Shown here in pieces: positions 55,032 through 63,945 of a DNA stretch of 64,000 nucleotides (its first letter is position 1; every line of letters starts with the position of its first letter). Below the pieces are notes generated by a model. It made no database searches, was not told the origin of the DNA, and saw only the letters and a list, made by a program, of their open reading frames with translations. The DNA comes from Paraburkholderia youngii. GTDB lineage: Bacteria > Pseudomonadota > Gammaproteobacteria > Burkholderiales > Burkholderiaceae. The position numbers were made by a program, and so were the translations under genes. The DNA lies in contig NZ_JAALDK010000001.1 in assembly GCF_013366925.1 (NCBI RefSeq), positions 1,557,089-1,621,088 on the forward strand. The letters run 5' to 3'.

Positions 55032-55892
55032 TCAGCGCGCGCTCACCGCCTGAATGAATTCATCCACGTAACGATTGAACGCGGACGGATGCGCGAGGTT
55101 CATGCCGTGCGACGCACCGCGTACCGTTTCGCGGCGTGCATCGGGCAACCATCCCTGCAGCGCGGTCACCGTGCGGTGGAACATGTCGGGACTTTTCTCG
55201 CCGTCGATCAGCAGCACCGGGCAGCGCAGGTCGGCCGCGTCCTCGGGCACGTAGGCGGGTAGCGGATCGCGGAATTGCCGCGCGAGCGTGTGCGCGTTGT
55301 CGGTCGCCATGCGGCGAAAACCCGGCGTGCTCATTGCCCAGAAGCCGGGGCGGCTCACCGAATCGACGAACAGTTGCAAGCCTGCTTCGACCTCGCCGCT
55401 TTCTATCAGTTGAGCCGCTTTCGCGCGCAATGCGTTGACCGGCTCCGGCAGGCTCGCGGGCGGACGTCCGGCGATCTGCAGCGGTCCGCCCGGATCGGCG
55501 AGCGTCAGCGTACGCACGTGTTCGGGATGGCGTCGCGCGCAATGATAGGCGACGCAACCGCCGCGCGAATGCCCGACCACATGCGCGGGCCCTGCGCCGA
55601 AACCAGCGATGAACTCCGCCACTTCATCGGCGTGGCTGCTCCAGCTGAACGGCAGGTCCGACGCGCTATCGGTGACTGGCCAGTAATGCGTGAGACTGAC
55701 CGCGATGCAGCGATAGCGCTTCGACAGACCGGCCAGTTGCGGCTGCCAGTAGCGGTAGTCGCACAACGAGCCGTGCACGAACAGCAGCGGTTCGCCGGCG
55801 CCGACCTCGATGTAAGGCATGCGCAAGCCGCTACGTAGGTCGATGAAGGATGGTGAGGACGACAGAGACGAAGTGAAGACGGATTGATTCAC
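55032..55892 (-). CDS. Alpha/beta-hydrolase
   Basis: About 286 residues from GTG 55892; an in-frame TTG at 55946 is an alternative start. The fold is clear: PLLFVHGSLCDYRYWQPQLA with the oxyanion HG, the nucleophile elbow VVGHSRGGCVAYHCA (Ser), VLLIDGEKSPDMFHR with the acid, and RGASHGMNLAHPSAF with the catalytic His. It resembles small esterases and C-C hydrolases. No neighbour indicates a substrate. Confidence 0.85.
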   Translation of the reverse strand: MNQSVFTSSLSSSPSFIDLRSGLRMPYIEVGAGEPLLFVHGSLCDYRYWQPQLAGLSKRYRCIAVSLTHYWPVTDSASDLPFSWSSHADEVAEFIAGFGAGPAHVVGHSRGGCVAYHCARRHPEHVRTLTLADPGGPLQIAGRPPASLPEPVNALRAKAAQLIESGEVEAGLQLFVDSVSRPGFWAMSTPGFRRMATDNAHTLARQFRDPLPAYVPEDAADLRCPVLLIDGEKSPDMFHRTVTALQGWLPDARRETVRGASHGMNLAHPSAFNRYVDEFIQAVSAR

Positions 55893-56261
55893 GGGTGGTG
55901 TAAAGGCGGCGCGGCTTCGGGGCGCGGATGCGTGCTGGGCGGCCAACGGGCATTGGGAAACGAGCGTATCGGCGGCTCCGAAAATGGGACGCGATGCGTA
56001 TTGTCACATAAGCGTCGGCGACACGGCGGGCAGGCGTCTGCAAGGTGCCCCCTTCCAAGCGCTGATAGAGCGCCCTCGGAAGAAAGACGCACCATGCGGA
56101 AAAACGAATGCGCTACATCGCTTGCTCTGGACGAGGCCGCTGTGTTCAGCTCTTCCGCTAGCATCGCCGCGCGAGCAAGCGCCGGACGGCATCAATCCAT
56201 CCACGCGTGGCGACAAAGGAGGACCACTCACCTGGAGCGCGCTTCATCAGTCGGCCGTTTC
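55893..56261. other. Intergenic, no supported gene
   Basis: Only overlapping short frames without domains. It separates the esterase from the toxin-related cluster. Confidence 0.4.
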
Positions 56262-56573
56262 CTAAAGATCCACATAACCAGCGCGCCCCATAAAACACCG
56301 TATATTGGATTTCCCGATACTTCTTAGATACGTGACGGCCTCTTTAAACAGGGAATCATCTTTGTCCCGCTCCGTGATTGTTCGCCAATCGTGATCGCCG
56401 TCTCCTTTCATCTTTAGGAAATGTGCGTCGCCTGGTTCGTCCACATAGGCTCTGGCCATATAACTAACATTCCCATTGCCAAATTCATAAATACCGTACT
56501 CGTAATAATATTCATACATTCCATTTTCATCGCGATCACCGCAATCGATATGGTGACTTACAATTAGTTCCAT
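56262..56573 (-). CDS. Candidate immunity protein of the truncated RNase A-like effector
   Basis: 103 residues, acidic and aromatic: MELIVSHHIDCGDRDENGMY, YEYGIYEFGNGNVSYMARA and WRTITERDKDDSLFKEAVTY. Lower GC than its neighbours, as usual for immunity genes of polymorphic toxins. Its start codon lies inside the 3' end of the effector frame (overlap 38 bp). No family is recognised; the immunity role rests on position, size and composition. Confidence 0.5.
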   Translation of the reverse strand: MELIVSHHIDCGDRDENGMYEYYYEYGIYEFGNGNVSYMARAYVDEPGDAHFLKMKGDGDHDWRTITERDKDDSLFKEAVTYLRSIGKSNIRCFMGRAGYVDL

Positions 56574-57099
56574 TGATTGTTCGTCCTACATGCTTTGCGA
56601 TTGTATGCCCACCAACCCGGCTGCCAGCTTGGGCCTCATGCTCAATCAGATTGATCCGGCCCATCGTAACGCTGGCCGCGCGTACCGCTCTAATCGAACC
56701 GGCAAAGCTGAACGGCACGACGATATCAACCGACAAGCCGATATTGTTCGCTATATCAGGACTGGCTTTCATCGCCGCAGCCAGCTTCGTTGTGCCCTGT
56801 TGGATCAATGTGGCCGTGTCTTGGCCCGTCCAGATTTGGCGCAAACCCGCCGACGCGGTATCTGAGCCATGTACGCCGAACACAACACATCCGGCCTTGC
56901 TCGTCATCGTCGGTTCCGGCAGCACACAAAGCCCTGCCGCTCCGATCATTTCAAGCACTCCGCCGACAACCTGCAAACCGCCCCATAGACGGTTGGAAAG
57001 CATCTCCGTGGGGCTGATCGACTGGCGGGAGAGCACCGCCGCCAGTTGCGGCGCACTGAGCACAACGCGCACGCCATCCGAATCCTGTTGATACGACAT
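56536..57099 (-). pseudogene. RNase A-like polymorphic toxin/T6SS effector, truncated in its catalytic domain
   Basis: 187 codons from ATG 57099. The N-terminal part (SYQQDSDGVRVVLSAPQLAA, LSNRLWGGLQVVGGVLEMIG) is a glycine-rich hydrophobic leader found ahead of toxin tips. The C-terminal part begins an RNase A-like CdiA/T6SS toxin domain: INLIEHEAQAGSRVGGHTIA then KHVGRT. About 80-100 further residues holding the remaining catalytic His/Lys should follow, but the frame ends within 14 codons, running into the start of the next gene. It therefore lacks the active core. Confidence 0.75.
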
Positions 57100-57308
57100 T
57101 CCGAACTCCAGTAGCTATTGGGACTGCCAAGCTAGCAGGCGACCACAGCGGCACGGAATGGGCGATGGATGATTGTAATGTCTCGTTGCGATCAACGAAA
57201 TCGTAAATAGTTGTCAAAACGGGCTTATCCCGAATTAATGTGATTGACCGTGGGTCCGCTTCGATGGTTAATTCGCGAGGCATTACCTGAAAACTCTTGA
57301 GGAGTGCA

Positions 57309-57737
57309 ATGGAGCTACTGAAACAGCAAAGCAGTGGAACGGATTGGACAGTCGAGGAAGAATGCGACCTTTGCCGTATCACCTATTCGATCTACTCGAA
57401 CTTCCCGCCGATGCCGCACGCACAGGCCCTGAACGCCGAAACCGGCGAGTTCTTTCCGTTTGACAGGGTCCGTAAGATGAAATCCGGCTACGCCATGGCC
57501 GAAGCGCTGGGTTACGCATGGGCGTGCAACTGTCGCGGACGCTCACAGAAGCATTTCGACCAGCAGTTCACGCTGCGCGACAGCGATGGCCGTTCGCTTC
57601 CACAGACGCCCTATACGGTCCGTTTCCCGTCGGGCGAACTGAAACATGGCGTTACCGATCACGCAGGACGTACAGCCCGCCACAGAACACGCGACGGGCA
57701 GCAACTAGCGGTGTACCTTGGACACAGGGAGGCTTAA
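57309..57737 (+). CDS. Transthyretin-like/PAAR-associated adaptor protein
   Basis: 142 residues from ATG 57309, after GAGGAGTGCA. The C-terminal domain has FTLRDSDGRSLPQTPYTVRF, PSGELKHGVTDHAGRTARHR and LAVYLGHREA, the pattern of beta-sandwich extensions found on VgrG/PAAR-type secretion cargo carriers. The N-terminal half has paired Cys (EEECDLCRI, YAWACNCRGRS). It directly precedes the lysozyme effector and may dock it to a type VI secretion spike. The role is inferred. Confidence 0.6.
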   Translation: MELLKQQSSGTDWTVEEECDLCRITYSIYSNFPPMPHAQALNAETGEFFPFDRVRKMKSGYAMAEALGYAWACNCRGRSQKHFDQQFTLRDSDGRSLPQTPYTVRFPSGELKHGVTDHAGRTARHRTRDGQQLAVYLGHREA

Positions 57738-57833
57738 TGTCGGCCATCTATCGCAGATTCACGGGAACGCACCGGGCGCTACAGTACAGACGGGACCCGA
57801 TCGGTTCAGATTTCATTGATCACGGGGGGCGTA

Positions 57834-58400
57834 ATGCCTGATGCAATTGGAAGCGCACTAACAGACACAAACCCGCATTCGTGCGTTGACCTGCGTTGCG
57901 ACAGGCATGGCAAGCCGTGGACCGTCACCGAAAATCTGATTCAGTTCACCGCGCAGTGGGAAGCATTTCGTGCACACCTTTACGACAATGATGGCGGCGG
58001 CCGGGGCGGAAATACCACGATCGGATACGGCCATTTGGTACATATGGGGCCGATCAATGGCTCCGCATCGGAGACTCCGTGGTTAGCGGGTGTCACGGTG
58101 CCTCAAGCCTTCGCGCTAATTCGTGAGGATATCAAGGTTGCAGAGCGCATAATAAATCAAAGGATTCTACTTCCGCTTTATCAATACGAATATGACTCGC
58201 TCGTCGATTTTGTCTATAACGTTCGGGGGCATACCAAGGAAAGTCTGCTGAAACTGGTAAACACTGGTCACTATGACAGAGTGCCCGCAAAATTTTTGGA
58301 ATATACCAGTGCGAGCGGGGCTCACCCAGGCGGCTTACTGAAACGCCGACACGCTGAGGCAAAAATGTTCAGAGACGGAATCTACGATGCGAGTCACTAA
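57834..58400 (+). CDS. GH24 T4-type lysozyme (muramidase) effector
   Basis: 188 residues from ATG 57834. The phage-lysozyme core shows the catalytic triad layout: Glu43 in FTAQWEAFRAHLYDNDGG, an Asp at 51/53 and Thr62 in GNTTIGYGHLVH; then YEYDSLVDFVYNVRG and FLEYTSASGAHPGGLLKRRH. It would cleave peptidoglycan between MurNAc and GlcNAc. There is no signal peptide and no holin or spanin nearby, while an exported LprI-like gene overlaps its end, which favours an interbacterial effector over a prophage lysin. Confidence 0.85.
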   Translation: MPDAIGSALTDTNPHSCVDLRCDRHGKPWTVTENLIQFTAQWEAFRAHLYDNDGGGRGGNTTIGYGHLVHMGPINGSASETPWLAGVTVPQAFALIREDIKVAERIINQRILLPLYQYEYDSLVDFVYNVRGHTKESLLKLVNTGHYDRVPAKFLEYTSASGAHPGGLLKRRHAEAKMFRDGIYDASH

Positions 58401-58836
58401 CGTCTTAGCCGCAACTCTCATTGGTTGCGTTTCGATTTCCGCATTTGCTGACGCTGCCTGCGACGCCAAGGCAAAGACGCGCGACGACTTTCTGGCTTGC
58501 ACCAGCATTGATACGGATCGGGCGTTATCTGGAGCGATGCGTTTGTACCAGGCAATCAGGCCATTGACAAAAGGCGAAAAGCAAGTCGCGCTAGATCGTA
58601 ATTTCAATATTTGGCAAAGTCGCCTCAAATCAGATTGCGATGTTTTAGGAAGAGCATTCAATGATTGGGGAGACGACTATTCGCCGGATACGGACTTTCA
58701 AATTGCAGAATGCCGTTTAAAGATATCAGCACAAGAACTAGAGTTTTATAGTTGGCTCGCCTGTCCTGATGATATCGAGACTTCAGACAAGCCGAAATGT
58801 GCAGCGCTCAAGGAAGCCTTGGGGCAACATAAATAG
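58387..58836 (+). CDS. Periplasmic LprI-like protein, candidate immunity to the lysozyme
   Basis: 149 residues; its ATG overlaps the lysozyme gene by 14 bp. A signal peptide ends SAFADA, then four or more Cys (AACDAKAKTRDDFLACTSID, LKSDCDVLGRAFNDWGDDYS, IAECRLKISAQ, SWLACPDD) suggest disulphides in the periplasm. The spacing resembles lysozyme-inhibitor LprI/DUF1311 proteins. Placed directly after a muramidase it is most simply its immunity protein. Confidence 0.7.
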   Translation: MRVTNVLAATLIGCVSISAFADAACDAKAKTRDDFLACTSIDTDRALSGAMRLYQAIRPLTKGEKQVALDRNFNIWQSRLKSDCDVLGRAFNDWGDDYSPDTDFQIAECRLKISAQELEFYSWLACPDDIETSDKPKCAALKEALGQHK

Positions 58837-58841
58837 CAGAT

Positions 58842-58863
58842 GCCCCGCTTCGGCGGGGCTTTT
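58842..58863 (+). terminator. Rho-independent terminator after the lysozyme/immunity pair
   Basis: GCCCCGC-TTCG-GCGGGGC followed by four T, six bases after the immunity gene stop. The UUCG tetraloop adds stability. Confidence 0.88.
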
Positions 58864-58933
58864 ACCTTGGGCGCTTCGGCGCTGTAGATCGCGCGTCGTG
58901 TCATGCAACGAACCGGTACGATGCGGCCTTCGC

Positions 58934-58986
58934 GGCTACGCCATGGCCGGAGCGCTGGGTTACGCATGGGCGTGCAACTGCCGCGG
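58934..58986 (+). repeat. 53 bp near-identical copy of part of the adaptor gene
   Basis: This matches 57486-57538 with two mismatches and encodes GYAMAGALGYAWACNCRG versus GYAMAEALGYAWACNCRG. It is a remnant of a second adaptor gene beyond the terminator. The frame is not maintained on either side. Confidence 0.85.
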
Positions 58987-59225
58987 CCCCGCCCCCAAAC
59001 GGTCCAATGAGCAAGCTCAATGAGCACACTCTCGCACGTTTGCTTCGTGAACTTCGCAGATACGCATGCGCCGATGCTTGCATCATCGGGCCGCGCGAGT
59101 GTTGTCGTCTGGGTCAATATCACGTGGCCGCGCTTTCGCACAAGCGCGGGACTGTCGCGCTAGTGCACCTGCGATGCAATGGGGTGGAATGCAATTCGGC
59201 AGACAACCAAGCCCCCGCCCACCAC

Positions 59226-60278
59226 TCACTCGCCCCCAGCCTCATCCACCCACCCCGCCGCTGCCGCCGCCCCAGCGCCGCGCACCGCGCAGGTCAGCGG
59301 TTCGTCGGCGACGTGCACGTCGAGGCCGGTTTCGTCACTCAAACGCCGCCCCAGATTGCGGAGCAGCGCACCGCCACCGGTCAGCACGATGCCCTTGTAC
59401 GCGATGTCCGTGATGAGTTCGGCGGGGGCCGATTCGAGCCCGCGCTTCACCGCGCCGATCACCTGACTCAGCGGCGCTTCGATCGCCTCCGAAATATCGC
59501 GGTTGCTAAGCCGCACCGTGCGCGGTAGCCCGTCGTCGACGCTGCGGCCGGTTGCGTTGATCTGCTCGAGCGGCACGTCGTGCACGGCCGAGGCGATGGC
59601 TCTCTTCACGTGCTCGGCGGTCTGCTCGCCGAGCAGCACACCGTACAGATTGCGCACGTAGCTGATGATCGCCGCATCGAAATTGTCGCCGCCGACCCGC
59701 ACCGAGCCGCTATACGCGGTGCCGCCCAGCGCGATCACGCCGACCTCGGTGGTGCCGCCGCCGATGTCGACCACCATCGAGCCGGTCGCATCGCGCACCG
59801 GCAGGCCCGCGCCGAGCGCGGCCGCCAGCGATTCGCCGATCAGGCTGACCTTCCACGCGCCGGCCGCCTCGGCCGCTTCGCGGATCGCGCGGCGCTCGAC
59901 ATGGGTCGCCGCGGCCGGCACGCACAGCGTGAATGCCGCGCGCCGGCTGAACAGCGAGCGCGGCCGCGCCATGTCGACGAATTGCTTGATCATGTGTTCG
60001 GCGGCCGTGAAGTTGGCGATGACGCCGTGGCGCATCGGCCGCACCGTTTCGAGATTGCGCGGCGCGCGGCCGAGCAGTTGGTGCGCCTCGGCGCCGATCG
60101 CGGCGATCCGTTTCGCCCCGCTCGAGGGCTGCGTCTCGAAACACACGACGGACGGCTGGTTCAGCACGACGCCGCCGTCGTCGGTATAGATAAGGGTGTT
60201 GGCCGTGCCGAGATCCACCGCCACGGAGTAGCGGAACAGTCGCTCAAAGAGCGGGTAATGCGGCGTCGGTCTGGCCAT
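59226..60278 (-). CDS. MreB/actin-like protein
   Basis: 350 residues. Actin-fold phosphate-1 SVAVDLGTANTLIYTDDGGV, connect/phosphate-2 GSMVVDIGGGTTEVGVIALG and adenosine motif YKGIVLTGGGALLRNLGRRL are all present, with VVLNQPSVVCFE and MRHGVIANFTAAEHMIKQF as in MreB. MreB filaments guide lateral wall synthesis. No mreC, mreD or rodA follows, so this is a paralogue outside the main cell-shape operon. The C-terminus is Ala-rich. Confidence 0.9.
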   Translation of the reverse strand: MARPTPHYPLFERLFRYSVAVDLGTANTLIYTDDGGVVLNQPSVVCFETQPSSGAKRIAAIGAEAHQLLGRAPRNLETVRPMRHGVIANFTAAEHMIKQFVDMARPRSLFSRRAAFTLCVPAAATHVERRAIREAAEAAGAWKVSLIGESLAAALGAGLPVRDATGSMVVDIGGGTTEVGVIALGGTAYSGSVRVGGDNFDAAIISYVRNLYGVLLGEQTAEHVKRAIASAVHDVPLEQINATGRSVDDGLPRTVRLSNRDISEAIEAPLSQVIGAVKRGLESAPAELITDIAYKGIVLTGGGALLRNLGRRLSDETGLDVHVADEPLTCAVRGAGAAAAAGWVDEAGGE

Positions 60279-60466
60279 ATGCAGGCTCTGATGTGTCGTT
60301 ATCCGCCTTCTTGGGCGGTCTGGAAATGCGCCCCCGGGTCCCCGAAGCCGCGCGACACGCCCGCTGGGCGTTGCGCTTCCCGCGCGGCGGGGGTGATTTT
60401 CAAGCTATTGCCCGTATGACGGCAAGCTCATCAGAATCTTTAGGCCCGCTTTCTATCGGAGTTGTG

Positions 60467-61141
60467 TCAATCGCGCGACAGCTTGCCCAGCGCGCGTTCC
60501 AGCGCGTCACGGCCGAGCGCGACACCGTCGGCGGTGATCGTGTGGCCGACGCCGGGCAGCATGTAGGCGTCGACCGGATAGCCGGCGGCGCTGAAAGCGT
60601 CGGCCGCGAATTCGAGTTCGCGCACCGGGATCACCTCGTCGTCCTCGCCGTGGACCAGCGTGAGCGGCGTCGCGCGGTTCGACGACACGATCGGCGAGGC
60701 GAGCCGCCCCGAATACGCGACGACGCCCGCCGCGCCCTCCGCGCTCGACGCGACGTGATGCAGCGCCATGATCGAACCTTGCGAAAAACCGACCAGCGCA
60801 AGCCGATCGAAAGACAACTGCCAATGCGCGAGCTCGGCATCGAGCACCCGGCGCAGCGCCGGGTAGGCGGCGACGACCCGCGCCTCGCGGTTCGCCCCGT
60901 CGACGTCGCGCAGGCTGAACCACTGGCGGCCGCCGAAGCCGCCGTCGAACGGGTCGGTGCCGTCGAGCGACACGAACGCCGTGCCGGGCAGCTCCTCGCT
61001 CCAGATATCGGCGAGCGGCATCAGATCGCGCGCGTTGCTGCCGACGCCGTGCATCAGCACGACGAGGCTCGTCGCGGGCGCGTTCCGCGGTGCCGTGTGC
61101 GGCGCGCGCCGCCAGCCGTGTTCGAATTGCTGCCAACTCAT
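60467..61141 (-). CDS. Carboxylesterase/phospholipase-family hydrolase
   Basis: 224 residues from ATG 61141; longer frames upstream are not native. SLVVLMHGVGSNARDLMPLA supplies the oxyanion site, LALVGFSQGSIMALHHVA the nucleophile Ser, VHGEDDEVIPVRELEFA the acid and YMLPGVGHTITADGV the His. This is the standard alpha/beta fold of the YpfH/carboxylesterase 2 family. Cytoplasmic. Substrate undetermined. Confidence 0.9.
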   Translation of the reverse strand: MSWQQFEHGWRRAPHTAPRNAPATSLVVLMHGVGSNARDLMPLADIWSEELPGTAFVSLDGTDPFDGGFGGRQWFSLRDVDGANREARVVAAYPALRRVLDAELAHWQLSFDRLALVGFSQGSIMALHHVASSAEGAAGVVAYSGRLASPIVSSNRATPLTLVHGEDDEVIPVRELEFAADAFSAAGYPVDAYMLPGVGHTITADGVALGRDALERALGKLSRD

Positions 61142-61367
61142 GGTGGCGTCCTTTTTTCCGTGGTTTAGTGGTTCTGGCCTTGGTGGCTCAGCCTTAGCCG
61201 GGAGCATACGCCGCGTGCAGCGTTCGCGTCGCCGGGACCCGCATCGGCCGCTGCTGTGGCAGCTGCTGTGGCCGACGCCGGCGGGCGAATGCGGGTATGC
61301 TTTTGCGCATCGACGGAGCCGCCGCCGTGACGCGCGGTCCGAGGCAAAACAATCCGGAGAACACCGT

Positions 61368-62969
61368 TTGAGCCAGCCCAACGCCGCGTCTGATTCCGCG
61401 TCGCCGCCGCCTCAGCCCCCCGCGCCACCGCCGCCGCCCGCGCCTCTCGAAGGCGGCCGGCTGGTTCTCGCGACGATCGCGGTGGCGCTCGCCACCTTCA
61501 TGAACGTGCTGGATACGTCGATCGCCAACGTCGCGATTCCGACCATTTCAGGCAACCTCGGCGTCTCGGTCGACGAAGGCACATGGGTGATCACCGTGTT
61601 CGCGGCCTCCAACGCAGTGGCGATTCCGCTGACCGGCTGGCTCACGCAGCGCATCGGCCAGGTCAAGCTGTTCGTCGGCGCGATCCTGTCGTTCACGCTT
61701 GCGTCCTGGCTGTGCGGCGTCGCGCCGACGCTGCCGATCCTGCTGCTCGCGCGGGTATTCCAGGGCGCCGTGGCCGGCCCGCTGATTCCGTTGTCGCAGG
61801 CGATCCTGCTCGGCTCGTATCCGAAAGAGAAATCGTCGACCGCGCTCGCGCTGTGGGCGATGACCGCCACCGTCGGTCCGATCGCGGGTCCGGCGCTCGG
61901 CGGTTGGATCACCGATAGTTATAGCTGGTCGTGGATCTTCTACATCAACATCCCGGTCGGCCTGTTCGCGGCCGGCGTCACGTGGATGATCTACCGCAAT
62001 CGCGAATCGCCGACCCGCAGACCGCCGATCGACGTGGTCGGTCTCGGCCTGCTGATCACGTGGGTCGCGTCGCTGCAGATCATGCTCGACAAGGGTAAGG
62101 ATCTCGACTGGTTCTCGTCGCCGGTGATCTCGATTCTCGGCCTCGTCGCGCTGATCAGCTTTGCGTTTTTCCTCGTCTGGGAGCTGACCGAGGAGCACCC
62201 GATCGTCGATCTGCGGCTCTTTCAGCAGCGCAATTTCCTCGGCGGCACGATCGCGATTTCGGTTGCATACGGGGTGTTTTTCGGCAATCTGGTGCTGCTG
62301 CCGCAATGGATGCAGGAGTATCTGAACTACCGATCGATCGACGCTGGTCTCGTCACCGCACCGCTCGGCATCTTCGCGATCATTCTCGCGCCGATACTCG
62401 GCCGCGTGCTGCCGCATTCGGACGCACGCGTGATCTCGACGGTCGCGTTCGTCGGCTTCGCGATCGTGTTCTACATGCGCTCGAAGTACGTGATCGAGGT
62501 CGACACGTGGCACCTCGTGCTGCCGACGCTGCTGCAAGGCATTCCGATGGCGCTGTTCTTCGTGCCGCTGACGGCGATCATCCTGTCTGGCCAGCCGCAG
62601 AGCCGGATTCCGGCGGCGGCGGGTCTGTCGAATTTCGTGCGCGTGTTCTGCGGCGCGGTGGGCACGTCGATCGCGGGTACCGCATGGAACAACCGCACGA
62701 TCCTGCATCACGTGCGGCTCACCGAACAGGCGTCGGTCGACAACCCGTTGTTCGCGCAGCAGATCGACAACACGGAGTCGGTGCTGCATCTGAGTCCGCA
62801 ATCGGCGGATGCGCTGTTCGATTTCACCGTGAACACCCAGGCCGCGATGATGGGCCTGAACGACATTTTCTTTGTGTCGGCGATCATCTTCGTGCTGATC
62901 ATTCCGCTGATCTGGATCACGCGGCCTGCCAAAGGCGGCGGCGGCCCGGATGCGGCCGGCGCGCATTGA
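61368..62969 (+). CDS. DHA2-family (EmrB/QacA) drug efflux MFS transporter
   Basis: 533 residues from TTG 61368 with CCGGAGA upstream; a longer open frame exists but is not native. After a Pro-rich leader come fourteen hydrophobic segments. ATFMNVLDTSIANVAIPTI is the DHA2 TM1 signature, LSVDEGTWVITVFAAS and RIGQVKLFVGAILSFTLASW follow, and GPALGGWITDSYSWSWIFYI marks motif C and the TM5 loop. It probably pairs with an EmrA-type adaptor, which is not adjacent here. Confidence 0.92.
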   Translation: MSQPNAASDSASPPPQPPAPPPPPAPLEGGRLVLATIAVALATFMNVLDTSIANVAIPTISGNLGVSVDEGTWVITVFAASNAVAIPLTGWLTQRIGQVKLFVGAILSFTLASWLCGVAPTLPILLLARVFQGAVAGPLIPLSQAILLGSYPKEKSSTALALWAMTATVGPIAGPALGGWITDSYSWSWIFYINIPVGLFAAGVTWMIYRNRESPTRRPPIDVVGLGLLITWVASLQIMLDKGKDLDWFSSPVISILGLVALISFAFFLVWELTEEHPIVDLRLFQQRNFLGGTIAISVAYGVFFGNLVLLPQWMQEYLNYRSIDAGLVTAPLGIFAIILAPILGRVLPHSDARVISTVAFVGFAIVFYMRSKYVIEVDTWHLVLPTLLQGIPMALFFVPLTAIILSGQPQSRIPAAAGLSNFVRVFCGAVGTSIAGTAWNNRTILHHVRLTEQASVDNPLFAQQIDNTESVLHLSPQSADALFDFTVNTQAAMMGLNDIFFVSAIIFVLIIPLIWITRPAKGGGGPDAAGAH

Positions 62970-63034
62970 CGCAGCTTCGGTTTCGCGCGACGGCGACGCT
63001 CGCGCGGTGGCTGCGCAGTGGCCGCGAGGTTGCG

Positions 63035-63823
63035 TCAGCGGAAATAGCGGGCCGGCGTGTCGCCGAACGCATCGCGAAACACCGCGATAAACGACGACAC
63101 GTCGTTATAGCCGACTTCGAGCGCCACCTGCGTGACGCTCTCACCGGCGCCGAGATGTTCGAGCGCGGCTAGCAGACGCAACTGCTGGCGCCATTGACCG
63201 AAGGTCTGCCCCGTTTCCTTCGCGAACAGACGCGCGGCCGTGCGCGCGGTCACGCCGGCAGCCGCGGCGAGTTCCTCGAGCACCAGCGATTGCGCGGGAT
63301 TCGCGCTAAGCGCCTCGGCGATGCGCTGCGCGCGCGGATCGCCCGGCCAGTTCAGGCCGAGCGGCGCGGCGGGCAAGCCGGCGACGCGATCCAGCAGCAC
63401 CTGCAGCAGACGGCGGGCGGGTTCGTCGGGAAAGTGATCGTGCGGCAGATCGGCCGCGGCGGCGAGCAGCGCCTGCACCAGCGTGTCGGGGATGAGCGCG
63501 CCGGTTTGCGTGGGTAGCGGCGCGGGGTCGGCGGCAGGGTCGGCGGGGTCGTCCATCGCGGAATCGGTCGCGACGTAGAGCGAATACAACTGCACGGGCC
63601 GCCTCGCGTGCAGGCAGTGCAACGTATTCGCGGCGATCCACAGCGCGCGGGCGGGCGGCACGACCCAGCGGCCGGACTTCGTGCGCACCGTCAGCACGCC
63701 TTCGCTGACGTGAATCAGATGCGCGCGCCGATACGCGCGCCACGGCTCGTCCAGCGTCGCATGGCGCTCGCCGACCACGAAGACCGCTTGCTCGATGCCG
63801 TCCGGATCGAAGGCTTCCGTCAT
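63035..63823 (-). CDS. AraC-family transcriptional regulator
   Basis: 262 residues from ATG 63823. A cupin-like sensor half (AYRRAHLIHVSEGVLTVRTK, VVPPARALWIAANTLH) precedes the double helix-turn-helix: LEELAAAAGVTARTAARLFA and EVGYNDVSSFIAVFRDAFGD, ending TPARYFR. The AraC_binding cupin plus C-terminal HTH order is typical of regulators of small efflux or catabolic genes. It is convergent with the DHA2 transporter. Confidence 0.92.
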   Translation of the reverse strand: MTEAFDPDGIEQAVFVVGERHATLDEPWRAYRRAHLIHVSEGVLTVRTKSGRWVVPPARALWIAANTLHCLHARRPVQLYSLYVATDSAMDDPADPAADPAPLPTQTGALIPDTLVQALLAAAADLPHDHFPDEPARRLLQVLLDRVAGLPAAPLGLNWPGDPRAQRIAEALSANPAQSLVLEELAAAAGVTARTAARLFAKETGQTFGQWRQQLRLLAALEHLGAGESVTQVALEVGYNDVSSFIAVFRDAFGDTPARYFR

Positions 63824-63945
63824 GGTGTCTGCTCTGACGCGGGACGTCCGCGAAGGGAGCAAGATTAGCACGCGCGCGGGGCCCGGTTGCGGGGCGGCTT
63901 CATACGGTCCGGCAGCCTCGAGCGCGGCCCCGCACGAGACCCGGC

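Noticed and set aside
57816..58836. Prophage lysis cassette (lysozyme plus small exported protein)
   Set aside because: No holin, spanin or phage structural genes; the exported protein is multi-Cys and LprI-like, and adaptor and toxin genes adjoin.
61548..62966. 472-codon minus-strand frame
   Set aside because: Antisense to the DHA2 transporter, low-complexity Arg/Asp/Gln content typical of GC-rich shadow frames.
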